This document shows, piece after piece, positions 42,887 to 52,245 of a stretch of 64,000 nucleotides of DNA. Numbering within the stretch: position 1 is the stretch's first letter; every line of letters starts with the position of its first letter. Below the pieces are notes generated by a model. The model saw nothing but the letters and a program-made list of their open reading frames with translations, did no database searches and was not told the DNA's origin. This DNA comes from Halotalea alkalilenta (lineage in GTDB: Bacteria; Pseudomonadota; Gammaproteobacteria; Pseudomonadales; Halomonadaceae), in contig NZ_CP015243.1 in the NCBI RefSeq assembly GCF_001648175.1, forward strand, positions 2,728,001 to 2,792,000, read 5' to 3'. The position numbers were made by a program, and so were the translations under genes.

Positions 42887-44044
42887 ATGCATCCGACCGT
42901 CATCAGCCTCTTCCACTTCTCTGTCACCCGCGGTTTCACACGCCACCCCATCGAGCGACTCCGTCCGGGACTCTTGGCCCCCCTCCTCTTGCTGCTCGCC
43001 GCCTGCGGCGGACCGTCCGGCGATAGCGAGGAGAACCGACGGGCCGAGGCGGTGCTTGTTTCCGTCGCGCTGGTGGAACCCGCCGCGTTCGGCGAACGTT
43101 TCTCCCTTTCCGGCACCCTGACCGCCGAGCGCGAAGCGGGGCTATCTCCTCGCGTCGACGGGCTGGTCGGGCGCGTGCACGTCGATGCCGGTGATCACGT
43201 CGAGGCCGGACAGGTGCTGATCGAGCTCGATCCCGCCATCGCCCGCCAGGCCTTGCTGCGCGCCCGGGCCCAAACGGAAGAAGCCGAGGCCGCGCTGCGC
43301 GAGGCGCAGCGCCTGTACGACGAGGCGCAGCGTCTCGGCGCGAGTCGGAGCATCGCCGCCACCCAGGTCGAGGCACGTGCCTCCGCACTGCAACTTGCAC
43401 GCGCGGTAGCGGACTCGGCTCGAGCAAATGCGCGCGAGCAAGCGGAGCAGGTCGAGCGACACACACTGCCGGCGCCGTTCGACGGCGTGGTCGCCGAGAA
43501 ACTCACCGAGGCCGGCGAATGGGTACAGCGCGGCACCCCGGTGCTGACCCTGGTCGCGACCGAGCGCGTACGCCTCGACTTGCGCGTACCGCAGGAGCGC
43601 TACTCTCAGTTGGATGAGAATGTACAAATTCGCGTGTTCGCCGACGCCCTCGGCGATACGCCGCTGCCGGCAACCATTGGCGCGCGGGTGCCGGTCACCG
43701 ACCCTCGTGCGCGTGCCTTTTTGCTGCGCCTGCTGGTGGACGACCCCCAAGGCCGATTGCTCCCGGGTACCTCTGCTCGCGCCGAGATCGATCTGGACGC
43801 CGAAACGCCCGCGCTCGCGATCAGTCGCGACGCCTTGCTCCGCCAGCCCGACGGCGGCCACAGCGTGTTCATTGTGGAGGACGATGGCGATGCAACGGTC
43901 GCGCGTCAGCGCAGCGTGCGGATCCTGTACGAGCGGGATGGGCAGGTCGCCGTGGCTTCCGGCCTCAGCCGCGGCCAACGCGTCGTAATACGTGGCAACG
44001 AAGCCCTCGATGAAGGCCGCCCCGTTGAAGTGATGGAGCGCTGA
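42887..44044 (+). CDS. RND efflux periplasmic adaptor (membrane fusion) lipoprotein
   Basis: This 385-residue protein has an N-terminal signal with lipobox LAAC near residue 44, the split lipoyl domain (GLVGRVHVDAGDHVEAGQVL and LPAPFDGVVAEKLTEAGEWV), an alpha-helical hairpin rich in Ala/Arg/Glu between them, and beta-barrel/MP domains. It links the inner-membrane RND pump encoded next to an outer-membrane channel. The ATG at 42887 fits the signal; an ATG at 42800 adds a leader. No TolC-like channel gene is adjacent. Confidence 0.88.
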   Translation: MHPTVISLFHFSVTRGFTRHPIERLRPGLLAPLLLLLAACGGPSGDSEENRRAEAVLVSVALVEPAAFGERFSLSGTLTAEREAGLSPRVDGLVGRVHVDAGDHVEAGQVLIELDPAIARQALLRARAQTEEAEAALREAQRLYDEAQRLGASRSIAATQVEARASALQLARAVADSARANAREQAEQVERHTLPAPFDGVVAEKLTEAGEWVQRGTPVLTLVATERVRLDLRVPQERYSQLDENVQIRVFADALGDTPLPATIGARVPVTDPRARAFLLRLLVDDPQGRLLPGTSARAEIDLDAETPALAISRDALLRQPDGGHSVFIVEDDGDATVARQRSVRILYERDGQVAVASGLSRGQRVVIRGNEALDEGRPVEVMER

Positions 44045-44047
44045 CCG

Positions 44048-47000
44048 ATGAGCTTCGATCGCGTTCTCCGTCATGGCACCCTGATCGCGGTCGCGGTCCT
44101 GATCATCTGCGTGCTGGGTATCAGCGCCGCGCTGCGGGTGCCGGTGCAGATGATCCCCGATCTGGAGGTGCGCACCATCAGCGTCGACACGAGCTGGCCC
44201 GGCGCCTCGCCGCAGGACGTAGAGAAGGAAATCCTGATCGAGCAGGAGCAGTACCTGCGCACGCTGCCCGGCCTGCGTCGCATGGTGTCGACCGCCAGTA
44301 TCGGGGAAGCCAGCATCGTGCTGGAGTTCCCCTTCGGCGTCGACATCAACGAGGCGCTGATCCGCACCAACAACGCGCTCAGCCAGGTATCCGATTATCC
44401 GGAGAACGTGGACGCCCCGGCATTGACCACCGTCTCGGTCTCCGAAGAGCCGTTCATGTACTTCCGGGTTGGCCCGCGCGCAGAAGGCGGCGCGGAGCTC
44501 GATCTGGCGATGATGGGCGACTTCCTGCAGGACGAGGTGCGGCCCCGCCTCGAGCGTGTCGACGGGGTCTCCCTGGTCGAGATCAATGGCGCGGCCGAAC
44601 GTCAGGTCCGCATCGAGGTCGACCCGTATCGCCTGGCCGAACGCGGATTGGACATGACCGATGTGCGCGATGCGCTGCGGGCACGCAATGTCGACCGCTC
44701 CGCCGGCGACCTGGATGACGGCAAGCGCAGCGTGCTGGTGCGCACGATCGGGCGCTTCCGCACGCCTGCCGAGATCGGCGATCTAATCGTCTCCGAACAG
44801 GAGGGCGCGCTGGTGCGCCTGTCCGATCTGGCCGAGATCCGGCTCAGCCACCACGAACTGCGCGAAAGCGCGTACTACAACGGCCTGCCGGCGCTGTACC
44901 TGGCGGTGCGCCGCGAGACCGGCTCGAACGTGATCCAGACCAAGTACGCGGTGCTGCCCGAGGTCGAGGCGATCAACCAAGAGATCATGGCGCCGCTGGG
45001 CCTCGAGATCACGTTGGTCAGCGAGGACGCACGCTACGTCGAGGACTCGGTGGCCAACGTCTGGACCAACCTGTTCCTCGGCGCGGTGCTCGCGACCCTG
45101 GTGATGTTCGCCTTCCTGCGTTCGGCGCGCAGTACCTTCATCGGCGTGATCGCGATTCCGATCTGCACCATTGCCGCTTTCATCGGCCTGCTGCTGGCCG
45201 GGCGCACACTGAACGTGATTTCCATGGCCGGCGTGGCCTTTGCCATCGGCATGACCCTGGACAACACCATCGTGGTGCTGGAAAGCATCGACCAAGCGCG
45301 GCGCCGCGGACTGGACCGCTTCGCGGCCGCCTTGGCCGGCGTACGCCGGGTCTGGCCGGCGGTGCTGGCCTGTACCCTGACCACCGTGCTGGTGTTCGCA
45401 CCGACCCTGTTCGTCGAGGAAGAAGCGGGCCAGCTCTACTCGGACATCGCGATCGCGATCTCCGCGGCGATCCTGGCCTCGATGGTGGTGGCGGTCACGG
45501 TGCTGCCTGCGCTGGCCACGCGGATGATGCCGCCACCGGGCGCGGAGGACGCAGCCGGCGGCAATGCGTTCGACCGCATCGGCCAACGCCTCGGCGCGCT
45601 CCATGCCACCTGGCCGCGTCGCGTCACGGTGCTGGCCAGCACGCTGGTTGCCTCCGTGCTGGCGGTGGCGCTGCTGACGCCGCCGGCCGAGTACCTGCCC
45701 GAAGGCGAGGAAGCACGGGTCTTTTCGCGCATGATCGCGCCGCCAGGCTACAACTTGTCCGAGATGGAGGGCATCGCGCAGGAGCTGATCACCGAACTGC
45801 GTCCGCGGCTCGACGATGCACCCGAGCGCTATGCCCGTGGCGAGACGGACATACCGGCGCTGCGGGTCTTCGCCATGTTCGTCGACCCGCAGGGCATCAG
45901 CATCATGACCGATCCGAAGAACCCGGCCGAGATCGACGCGCTGATAGGCGCCCTGGAGGCGCTCTACACCTCTTGGCCCGGCATGCGCGCCTTCGCCTCG
46001 CGCGGCTCGATCATTTCCAACGACGAAGGCGGCACCCGCAGCATCAACCTGGACATCGCCGGTACCGACCTGGCGCAGATCTATCGCGTCGCAGGCCTGG
46101 CCTATGCGCGCGCCGCCACCATGTTCGAAGGCGCCCAGATCGGCTCCGAGCCAAACGCGCTGAGCCTCGACCAGCCCATGCTCGAAGTCGTGCCGCGCTG
46201 GGAGCGGCTGGTCGACGTCGGCCTCGACGGAGAGCGCTTCGGCTATTCGGTCGCCGCACTCAGCGATGGCGCGTTCGCCGATGAAATGATCCTGGACGAC
46301 CGCCGCATCGACATCTACCTGTTCAGCAGCGCCGGCAGCGGGCAACGCGTGGACCACCTGCCCGACCTGCCGATCGCCACGCCGTCCGGCGCGGTGCTGC
46401 CACTGTCCGCGCTGGGCGAGCTGCGCGAGTCCGTCGATACCGACAGCATCCGCCGGCTGGACGGCCGCCGCACCGTCACGCTGAACATCATACCGCCGCG
46501 CTCGGTGGCGCTGGAGACCGGCGTTACGCGCGTACGCAACGAACTGATCGAGTCGATGCGCATCGCCGGTGAGATTCCGCACGGGGTGTCGGTGGACATC
46601 ACCGGCGCCAGCGACCAGTTGCAGGCCACCCGTGAAGCGGTCTCGAGCAATTTCCTGATCGCCGTGCTGCTGTGCTATCTGGTGCTGGTGGTGGTCTTCG
46701 GCCACTGGGGGCGGCCGCTGTTCGTCATGGCCACGATCCCGGTGGGCCTGGCGGGCGGCATCATCGGGTTGGCGATCCTCAACGGCATCGGCGCTGGGTT
46801 CGGCATTCACCAACCGTTCGACATGATCACCCTGCTGGGCTTCCTGGTACTGCTGGGCGCGGTGGTCAACAACCCGATCCTGATCGTGCAGGAAGCCTAC
46901 AAGCGTCTCGAGGAGGGGGCCGAATCGGTTGCAACGGCGGTAGATGACGCGGTGCGCATCCGCTTGCGCGCGATCCTGATGTCGAGCCTGACCACCATCT

Positions 47001-47185
47001 TCGGCGTAGCGCCGCTGGTGCTGATCCCAGGCGCGGGCACCGAGCTCTATCGCGGTCTGGGCGCCATCGTGATGTTCGGCATCGCCTTCTCCACCCTGGT
47101 CACGCTTACCTTCCTGCCAAGCCTGATGGTGGCAACGCTTACGCTGCGCGAGCGAGCCGGCGCGCTGCTGCGCAGGGCTCAATGA
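44048..47185 (+). CDS. RND-family efflux transporter permease (HAE-type)
   Basis: This 1045-residue inner-membrane pump has the RND layout: one N-terminal helix, a large periplasmic loop (about 35-335), helices 2-6 with the proton-relay motif GMTLDNTIVVLES in TM4, a second large loop and helices 8-12 (LLGAVVNNPILIVQEAYKR). Length is normal. It starts 3 nt after the adaptor stop, forming a two-gene operon. It expels drugs, solvents or other amphiphiles using the proton gradient; substrate range is unknown. Confidence 0.92.
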   Translation: MSFDRVLRHGTLIAVAVLIICVLGISAALRVPVQMIPDLEVRTISVDTSWPGASPQDVEKEILIEQEQYLRTLPGLRRMVSTASIGEASIVLEFPFGVDINEALIRTNNALSQVSDYPENVDAPALTTVSVSEEPFMYFRVGPRAEGGAELDLAMMGDFLQDEVRPRLERVDGVSLVEINGAAERQVRIEVDPYRLAERGLDMTDVRDALRARNVDRSAGDLDDGKRSVLVRTIGRFRTPAEIGDLIVSEQEGALVRLSDLAEIRLSHHELRESAYYNGLPALYLAVRRETGSNVIQTKYAVLPEVEAINQEIMAPLGLEITLVSEDARYVEDSVANVWTNLFLGAVLATLVMFAFLRSARSTFIGVIAIPICTIAAFIGLLLAGRTLNVISMAGVAFAIGMTLDNTIVVLESIDQARRRGLDRFAAALAGVRRVWPAVLACTLTTVLVFAPTLFVEEEAGQLYSDIAIAISAAILASMVVAVTVLPALATRMMPPPGAEDAAGGNAFDRIGQRLGALHATWPRRVTVLASTLVASVLAVALLTPPAEYLPEGEEARVFSRMIAPPGYNLSEMEGIAQELITELRPRLDDAPERYARGETDIPALRVFAMFVDPQGISIMTDPKNPAEIDALIGALEALYTSWPGMRAFASRGSIISNDEGGTRSINLDIAGTDLAQIYRVAGLAYARAATMFEGAQIGSEPNALSLDQPMLEVVPRWERLVDVGLDGERFGYSVAALSDGAFADEMILDDRRIDIYLFSSAGSGQRVDHLPDLPIATPSGAVLPLSALGELRESVDTDSIRRLDGRRTVTLNIIPPRSVALETGVTRVRNELIESMRIAGEIPHGVSVDITGASDQLQATREAVSSNFLIAVLLCYLVLVVVFGHWGRPLFVMATIPVGLAGGIIGLAILNGIGAGFGIHQPFDMITLLGFLVLLGAVVNNPILIVQEAYKRLEEGAESVATAVDDAVRIRLRAILMSSLTTIFGVAPLVLIPGAGTELYRGLGAIVMFGIAFSTLVTLTFLPSLMVATLTLRERAGALLRRAQ

Positions 47186-47565
47186 GGGGGCCCGCCAGGG
47201 AGTGCGGGCCATCCGCCAGGCCGACATAGACCGGCGCCGAGCCGGCCCGAACACGGCAAACCACGCAGCGGGCACGCTCGAGCGGTTCCCGAGCGAGGGA
47301 GCGAAAGAGGGGCTGGACAGCGCGGTGCAGCGAAGGTCTGAAAACAGCACGCCCACCAGCTTTCGCCAATGCTGCGAGGAGGTACTCAAGCCCAGGGTGC
47401 TCAGCTGAGCCTGGACGACAGGTGAAGATAGATGATCGCCTTTGTCTATCGTTTTCGAGAAGTTCGCGGGCCTTTCGGATTCAGGATTGAAAGCTGAAAT
47501 ATCATCGCAGAGGGCAGTGACGGCAGAGCGCGCTGGAAAGCGAGCGCCACCGAACCTATGCAGAG
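47186..47565. other. Intergenic region between convergent genes, with a hairpin
   Basis: This 380-bp gap between the RND gene and the minus-strand MFS exporter has no convincing ORF. GGCCCGC (47189-47195) pairs with GCGGGCC (47204-47210) round an 8-nt loop immediately after the RND stop, a probable terminator, although no T run follows. Nothing else recognisable was seen. Confidence 0.5.
47189..47210 (+). terminator. Hairpin after the RND operon, possible terminator
   Basis: A perfect 7-bp GC stem (GGCCCGC/GCGGGCC) with the 8-nt loop CAGGGAGT starts 4 nt after the RND stop codon. A downstream T tract is missing, so it may act weakly or with Rho. Confidence 0.45.
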
Positions 47566-49149
47566 CTATTCAGCTTCTGGGCGTTTCATGCCGCTCTCCC
47601 CGGCAACCTTGGCCGATTGTGGCGAACCTGATGGCGAAAACAGCGCCACCGGGCTCATCCGCCATAGATTCCAAAGCGACACTGCCGCAATCAGAACCGC
47701 ACCGCCGAGCCCAACGGAGATCGCGTGGGTCAGCGCCTCTCGGGCGGCATCGACGAGCTGCGGATCGATGCCTGCGGGAACCGCTTTGAGCAGCACCTGG
47801 GGATCGCTGAACATGGAAAGCGCCGAGGACTGATCGAGCTCAGCGAAGGATCGCTCTAGTTCTCGACGATAGAGGAAAGTCGTCAAAGTCCCCATGCCCG
47901 CGGTACCCAGTAGGCCCCCCACCAATCGTAGCGATTGCAGCAAAGCAGTGGCGATTCCCAGGTGCCGGCGTTCGGCCAGCGTCTGGGTGAACAAGGTGAG
48001 ATTGAGCAAGATGAAGCCGAGTCCCATCCCCGCGAGCAGCATCAATCCCAGCAGCAGACCGAAACTGGCTTCCCTTCCACACAGCGACAAACCCACACAA
48101 GCCAGCAGTAGCGCAATGAAACCGGCGCGGGGCAGCCAGTTGGGATTGCGCAGACGGCTGATGACCCGGCTGTTGACGATGGCTCCCAGGGTGATGCTCA
48201 ACACCATCGGTGTGATCAGTACCCCAGCGTCCTGCGGGCTGTACCCATAGCTGCCTTGAAAAAGCAGCGGCATGTAGAACAGCAGCGCGAACATCACCGA
48301 ACCGACCATCACCGACAGTCCGAACAGCGTGCGCAGGCCTTTGACCGCAAACAGGGCTGGCGGCATCAACGGCGCGGGCGCACGCCGCTCCCACCACCAC
48401 AGCAGCGCCGCCGCCCCCAGGCTGGCACCGCCCATGAGCAGGACCGCACCTCCAGCACCGGCGCGAGGCAGCCATTCGACGAAAAGCTGTAACGAACCCA
48501 GGGTTATGGCAATCAACAAAGCACCGAACCAATCGAGCGAGATCGGCTTGGACGTTTCCGGCCGATACCAGGGCAAGTAGCGCCAAGCGAAGAAGAGCGC
48601 CAGCAGACCCAAAGGCAAATTGAGATAGAACACGAAACGCCAGCCGTAGTAGCCGGTAAGAAAACCGCCGAGCGAAGGGCCAAGCGCATTGACCACGCTG
48701 AATGCGGCACTGAGCAGAACCTGCCAGCGCAGTCGTTGACGGGTATCAGGGAATAGATCGGGCACGCAAGCGAACGCAGTACCGATTAGCATCCCGCCCC
48801 CCACCCCCTGCAGCGCTCGTGCCGCGACGAGAAAGCGCATATCGCTGGCCAGCGCACAGGCCAACGAGGCCAGGGTGAAGATCAGCGTCGCCGCGATCAC
48901 GAACGGCTTGCGCCCGTAGTAGTCGCCCATGCGGCCGAAGATTGGAATGGTGACGATCGAAGTGAGCAGATAGCCGGTGCCGATCCAGGCGTAGAAATCG
49001 AAGCCATTCAGATCCGCGACGATGTGGGGCAAGGCGTTGCCGATCACGGTCTGATCGAGTGCCGCAAGCATCAATACCAGGGAGATGCCGAGCATTGCCA
49101 ACAGCGCCTGGGTGAACGGCAGGGCCGGACGATTAGCCGGGATCGTCAT
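47566..49149 (-). CDS. MFS drug exporter of the DHA2 (EmrB/QacA-like, 14-helix) family
   Basis: This 527-residue membrane protein has about 14 hydrophobic segments. DHA2 features include LDQTVIGNALPHIVADLNG (motif D1) in helix 1, GRMGDYYGRKPF in the first cytoplasmic loop (motif A) and GPSLGGFLTGYYGWRFVFYLNLPLG (motif C) in helix 5. The ATG at 49149 (MTIPANR) is the likely start; a start at 49200 adds an unrelated leader. It lies between a convergent RND operon and an aminotransferase read in the same direction. Confidence 0.88.
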   Translation of the reverse strand: MTIPANRPALPFTQALLAMLGISLVLMLAALDQTVIGNALPHIVADLNGFDFYAWIGTGYLLTSIVTIPIFGRMGDYYGRKPFVIAATLIFTLASLACALASDMRFLVAARALQGVGGGMLIGTAFACVPDLFPDTRQRLRWQVLLSAAFSVVNALGPSLGGFLTGYYGWRFVFYLNLPLGLLALFFAWRYLPWYRPETSKPISLDWFGALLIAITLGSLQLFVEWLPRAGAGGAVLLMGGASLGAAALLWWWERRAPAPLMPPALFAVKGLRTLFGLSVMVGSVMFALLFYMPLLFQGSYGYSPQDAGVLITPMVLSITLGAIVNSRVISRLRNPNWLPRAGFIALLLACVGLSLCGREASFGLLLGLMLLAGMGLGFILLNLTLFTQTLAERRHLGIATALLQSLRLVGGLLGTAGMGTLTTFLYRRELERSFAELDQSSALSMFSDPQVLLKAVPAGIDPQLVDAAREALTHAISVGLGGAVLIAAVSLWNLWRMSPVALFSPSGSPQSAKVAGESGMKRPEAE

Positions 49150-49219
49150 GTGATCGCCTCTTCTACCGCACGATGAAAATGAATCAGGCGCCTGCCCCAA
49201 GGCGCAGGTCGGGCCCTGA

Positions 49220-50428
49220 TCAGATCAGTGCATCGACGGCGGCGGCGATGCGCGCACAGCCCTCATCGAGCACCTGCTGGGAAGAGGCGATCGACATGCG
49301 GAAATACGGCGACAAGCCGTAAGCGGTGCCAGCGACCACGGCCACGCCGGCATTTTCCAACAGGTACATGACCACATCGGTGTCATCGGCGAGGAGCTTT
49401 CCGGCCGGGGTACGACGCCCCAGCAGATCAGCGCAGTCGACGTAGAGATAGAAAGCACCGCTCGGAGCAGCGCAGCTCAAGCCACTGATCGCATTGATCG
49501 ACTCAAGCGTGCGATCACGGCGCTGCCTGTACACCTCGCGGCTTTCGCTAACGAAGCTCTGGTCACCCTCGAGCGCCGCGACCGCCGCAGCCTGGCTCAC
49601 CGAGCAGGTATTGCCCGAGGATTGCGACTGCAGCGTATTGAAGGCGGCGACGAGATCCGCCGAAGCCGCGGCGTACCCGATCCGCCAGCCGGTCATCGCG
49701 TAGGTCTTGGACACCCCATTGATGAGCACCGTCCGGTCTCTAAAGCCCGGCTCGATATTGAGGATGTGCGGATTATCGCTATCGTCGTAGCGGATATGCT
49801 CATAGATATCATCCGTCATCAGCATTACCTGCGGATGTTCGAGCAGTAAGTCGGCAAGTGCACGGTACTCATCCGCCGTGTAGCTCGCGCCGGTGGGATT
49901 GCTCGGTGAATTGAGCATCAGCCAACGCGTGCATGGCGTAATGGCCGAGCGCAGCCGCTCGACGGTGAGCTTGAAACCATCGCTTTCAGGGCAAGGCACT
50001 GTCACCGGCCGTCCGTCGCAGGCAAGCACCATGTCCGGGTAGGAGACCCAGTAAGGCGCGGGAATGATGACCTCGTCGCCAGGCTCCAGCGTGGCCGCGA
50101 GAACCGTGTAGATGGCGCTCTTGGCCCCGCTGGTAACGATGATCTCGTCGAGCCCATAGCTCAAACCATTCTCACGGACGAGCTTGGCGGCAATGGCCTG
50201 GCGCAGCTCCACCGTCCCGCTGTTGTTGGTGTAGCGTGTTTCACCCCGCTGAATGGCTTCCCAGGCCGCCTGTCGGATGTGCGCCGGAGTATCGAAATCA
50301 GGCTCGCCCACCACCAGGTTGACGATGGAGTGTCCTTGCCGGCGCAGCTCGTTGGCGCGGTCGGCGGCGGCACTGCTCGGCGATGGCTTGATGCGTTGCA
50401 CTCGGGCTGCGATGCGCGACGAATTCAC
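49220..50428 (-). CDS. Class I/II pyridoxal-phosphate aminotransferase
   Basis: This 402-residue fold-type I aminotransferase of the aspartate aminotransferase family has NLVVGEPDFDTP near 37-48, TRYTNNSGTVELRQAIA, the NSPSNPTG segment (about 173-180), PLP Lys241 in INGVSKTYAMTGWRIGY and the substrate-carboxylate Arg near FRMSIA at the C-terminal end. Its promoter carries the same palindrome as the carrier/carboxylase and SDR operons, so it probably belongs to the same LysR regulon and may transaminate the amino acid released by that pathway. Confidence 0.88.
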   Translation of the reverse strand: MNSSRIAARVQRIKPSPSSAAADRANELRRQGHSIVNLVVGEPDFDTPAHIRQAAWEAIQRGETRYTNNSGTVELRQAIAAKLVRENGLSYGLDEIIVTSGAKSAIYTVLAATLEPGDEVIIPAPYWVSYPDMVLACDGRPVTVPCPESDGFKLTVERLRSAITPCTRWLMLNSPSNPTGASYTADEYRALADLLLEHPQVMLMTDDIYEHIRYDDSDNPHILNIEPGFRDRTVLINGVSKTYAMTGWRIGYAAASADLVAAFNTLQSQSSGNTCSVSQAAAVAALEGDQSFVSESREVYRQRRDRTLESINAISGLSCAAPSGAFYLYVDCADLLGRRTPAGKLLADDTDVVMYLLENAGVAVVAGTAYGLSPYFRMSIASSQQVLDEGCARIAAAVDALI

Positions 50429-50467
50429 GACGACCTACCTCGATGAAATGACTGGATGAGATGGGTT

Positions 50468-50535
50468 CATAAGGTAATCGCCCCGCACCAGGGGCGTTAA
50501 GACAGCTTCGCTCTGGTCTGATAGGAATACCTTAT
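50468..50535 (-). promoter_or_regulatory. LysR-regulated promoter of the aminotransferase gene (site C)
   Basis: On the minus strand: ATAAG-GTATT-CCTAT (50535 down to 50521, one mismatch to a perfect palindrome, T-N11-A form), 19 nt, CTTAAC (50501-50496), 16 nt, then GATTAC (50479-50474) as -10. The same boxes at the same spacings occur at the promoters at 51652 and 56503. It sits 193 bp before the LysR gene and could also serve for autoregulation. A nearby CATAAGGTA at 50468-50476 is a further partial copy. Confidence 0.65.
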
Positions 50536-50728
50536 GGAAAAACACCTCTGCTCGCCTGTCACTGCACCATGACGGCGCAACCGGGCACCACTCCGGCGCA
50601 TATCCATATCGAACCCTTATGCTTGAAAAACCTTCATCTCCCAGCCCACACGGCTGCACCAATGCAATTTCGACTGGCCCATATATTGCTCAAAGGCGTA
50701 AGGCCGGCACATATGGGAGACCTGGAAG

Positions 50729-51655
50729 ATGAACCTGAAGCGCTTGAAATACTTCGTGAAAATCGTCGATATCGGCAGTCTCACCCAGGCTGCGGACGTC
50801 CTTCATATCGCCCAGCCCGCACTGAGCCAGCAGCTCGCGACACTTGAAGGCGAACTCAAGCAACAGCTCTTGATCCGCACTAAGCGTGGCGTCACACCGA
50901 CCGATGCAGGCAAGATCCTCTACGCCCACGCACAGCTGATCCTTCGCCAGTGTGAGCAGGCGCAGAGCGACGTCCAGGCCTCGAGCAAGGCGCTATCGGG
51001 AAAGGTATCGGTCGGTCTCGCCCCAGGCACTGCGGCATCCGCGCTGTCTCTGCCGCTGCTGCGAGCGGTGCGAGAACAACATCCCGGTATCGTGCTCTAT
51101 CTCAACGAGAATTTCGGCACCACGCTGAGCGAGCTGATCATGAACGGGCGAATGGACATGGCCGTGCTCTATGGTGACAAGGTCATCCATGGGCTCAGCT
51201 TCCAGCCGCTGTTCAAAGAGGAGCTCTACCTGGTAAGCCCCTCGTCGAGATCGCTGCCGCAAGAAGACATCGTGCTGGCGGAAGTCGCGGAATGGGATTT
51301 GATGCTGCCACGCAAGTACAACGTAATCCGCAAGCTGGTGGATGAAGCGTTCCTGCGCATCGGCATGGTGCCGCGGGTGGTCGCGGAAGTGGAGTCCGCC
51401 ACGACCCTGACCGCTGCCATCGACGACGACCTCGGTGTCACCATCCTGCCCGGCTCCGCTGCCCGCATCCTCGCTGCATCGACGTCGGCACGCCTGTGTC
51501 GCATCGTTTCGCCGGTGATCGAGGCCCCGCTGGCGCTGTGCCTTTCCGACCACTTGCCGCTGTCGATTCCCGCCCAAGCGGTGAAGAAAATCCTGCTCGG
51601 GCTGGTCAACGACATGATGCCGGACGATCTGCCAAAGCTCAGAACCGAGGCATAA
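50729..51655 (+). CDS. LysR-family transcriptional regulator
   Basis: This 308-residue protein has the LysR winged helix at residues 1-60 (MNLKRLKYFVKIVDIGSLTQAADVLHIAQPALSQQLATLEGEL) and a type 2 periplasmic-binding-like effector domain (VSVGLAPGTAASALSLPLLRAV; VEVESATTLTAAIDDDLGVTILP). It resembles the Nac/Cbl-like group. Its stop codon overlaps the ATAAG palindrome that precedes the next operon. It probably activates that operon plus the aminotransferase and SDR operons. Confidence 0.9.
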   Translation: MNLKRLKYFVKIVDIGSLTQAADVLHIAQPALSQQLATLEGELKQQLLIRTKRGVTPTDAGKILYAHAQLILRQCEQAQSDVQASSKALSGKVSVGLAPGTAASALSLPLLRAVREQHPGIVLYLNENFGTTLSELIMNGRMDMAVLYGDKVIHGLSFQPLFKEELYLVSPSSRSLPQEDIVLAEVAEWDLMLPRKYNVIRKLVDEAFLRIGMVPRVVAEVESATTLTAAIDDDLGVTILPGSAARILAASTSARLCRIVSPVIEAPLALCLSDHLPLSIPAQAVKKILLGLVNDMMPDDLPKLRTEA

Positions 51656-51717
51656 GACCGCCTTATCCCACCAGCACCAAACCCTCTTAGCCTAGCCAGG
51701 AGCGGCTCGATACATTG
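51652..51717 (+). promoter_or_regulatory. LysR-regulated promoter of the carrier/carboxylase-pxp operon (site A)
   Basis: ATAAG-ACCGC-CTTAT (51652-51666, perfect inverted repeat, T-N11-A), 19 nt, CTTAGC (51686-51691), 16 nt, CGATACATTG (51708-51717) containing a -10-like GATACA. The palindrome centre lies about 60-65 bp before the expected transcript start, the classic LysR recognition-site position, and the middle box is where an activation site would be. The first five bases overlap the LysR stop codon. Confidence 0.7.
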
Positions 51718-51777
51718 TTCGCAATCAGGAGTCACCGCCCCTGACGAATCGAATGAAATCGAGGGCAGATCAAGCAA

Positions 51778-52212
51778 ATGGACCAGCAACGAATAAAAGC
51801 CTTGATGGATCTGTTGGCGCATTCGGATCTCACCGAATTGACCATCAGCGAGGGCGATTGCACATTGAAACTGGTGAGGAGCGCAGGCCCCTTGCTCACC
51901 GCCGATTCAGCCCTTCCAGTGCCACGCACGACATCCACTGCCTTTGCTGGTCCCCCTCCCGTCGACGATATCGCCCCCGCTGCGGAAATATGCTCGCCGC
52001 TCTACGGTGTGTTCCACTTGACCCCCGCGCCGGGTGAGCCGCCCTTCACGACCCAGGGCGCGAGCGTCGTCGCGGGGCAAACGCTCTGCGTGATCGAAGC
52101 GATGAAGATGTTCCACCCGCTCAAGACCGAGCGCGCGGGTATCGTCGGTGCGATTCTCGCCGAACCCGATCAAGAGGTCGAAGCTGGCCAACCGCTCTTC
52201 TATATCGACTGA
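51778..52212 (+). CDS. Biotin carboxyl carrier protein (AccB-like) of a lactam/urea-type carboxylase
   Basis: This 144-residue AccB-type protein has an N-terminal helical segment (IKALMDLLAHSDLTELTISEG), a Pro/Ala linker and a C-terminal lipoyl/biotinyl domain with the intact EAMKM biotinylation motif (Lys110). It starts an operon with a biotin carboxylase and 5-oxoprolinase-like subunits. It therefore probably carries carboxybiotin for carboxylation of a cyclic amide or urea-like substrate, not for fatty acid synthesis. A housekeeping accB would normally be next to accC alone. Confidence 0.87.
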   Translation: MDQQRIKALMDLLAHSDLTELTISEGDCTLKLVRSAGPLLTADSALPVPRTTSTAFAGPPPVDDIAPAAEICSPLYGVFHLTPAPGEPPFTTQGASVVAGQTLCVIEAMKMFHPLKTERAGIVGAILAEPDQEVEAGQPLFYID

Positions 52213-52245
52213 GTCACCGCCCCACCGCCATCATCGAGTGCCCAC

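Noticed and set aside
45214..45267. Asp-Asn instead of Asp-Asp in TM4 of the RND pump as a functional oddity
   Set aside because: LDN/VDN at this position is common in many RND subfamilies, so it is not unusual.
44783..47389. An 868-codon minus-strand ORF opposite the RND gene
   Set aside because: It is antisense to a clear RND transporter and its text is His/Arg/Gln/Gly-rich with no domain. High GC with strong third-position bias produces such long antisense frames.
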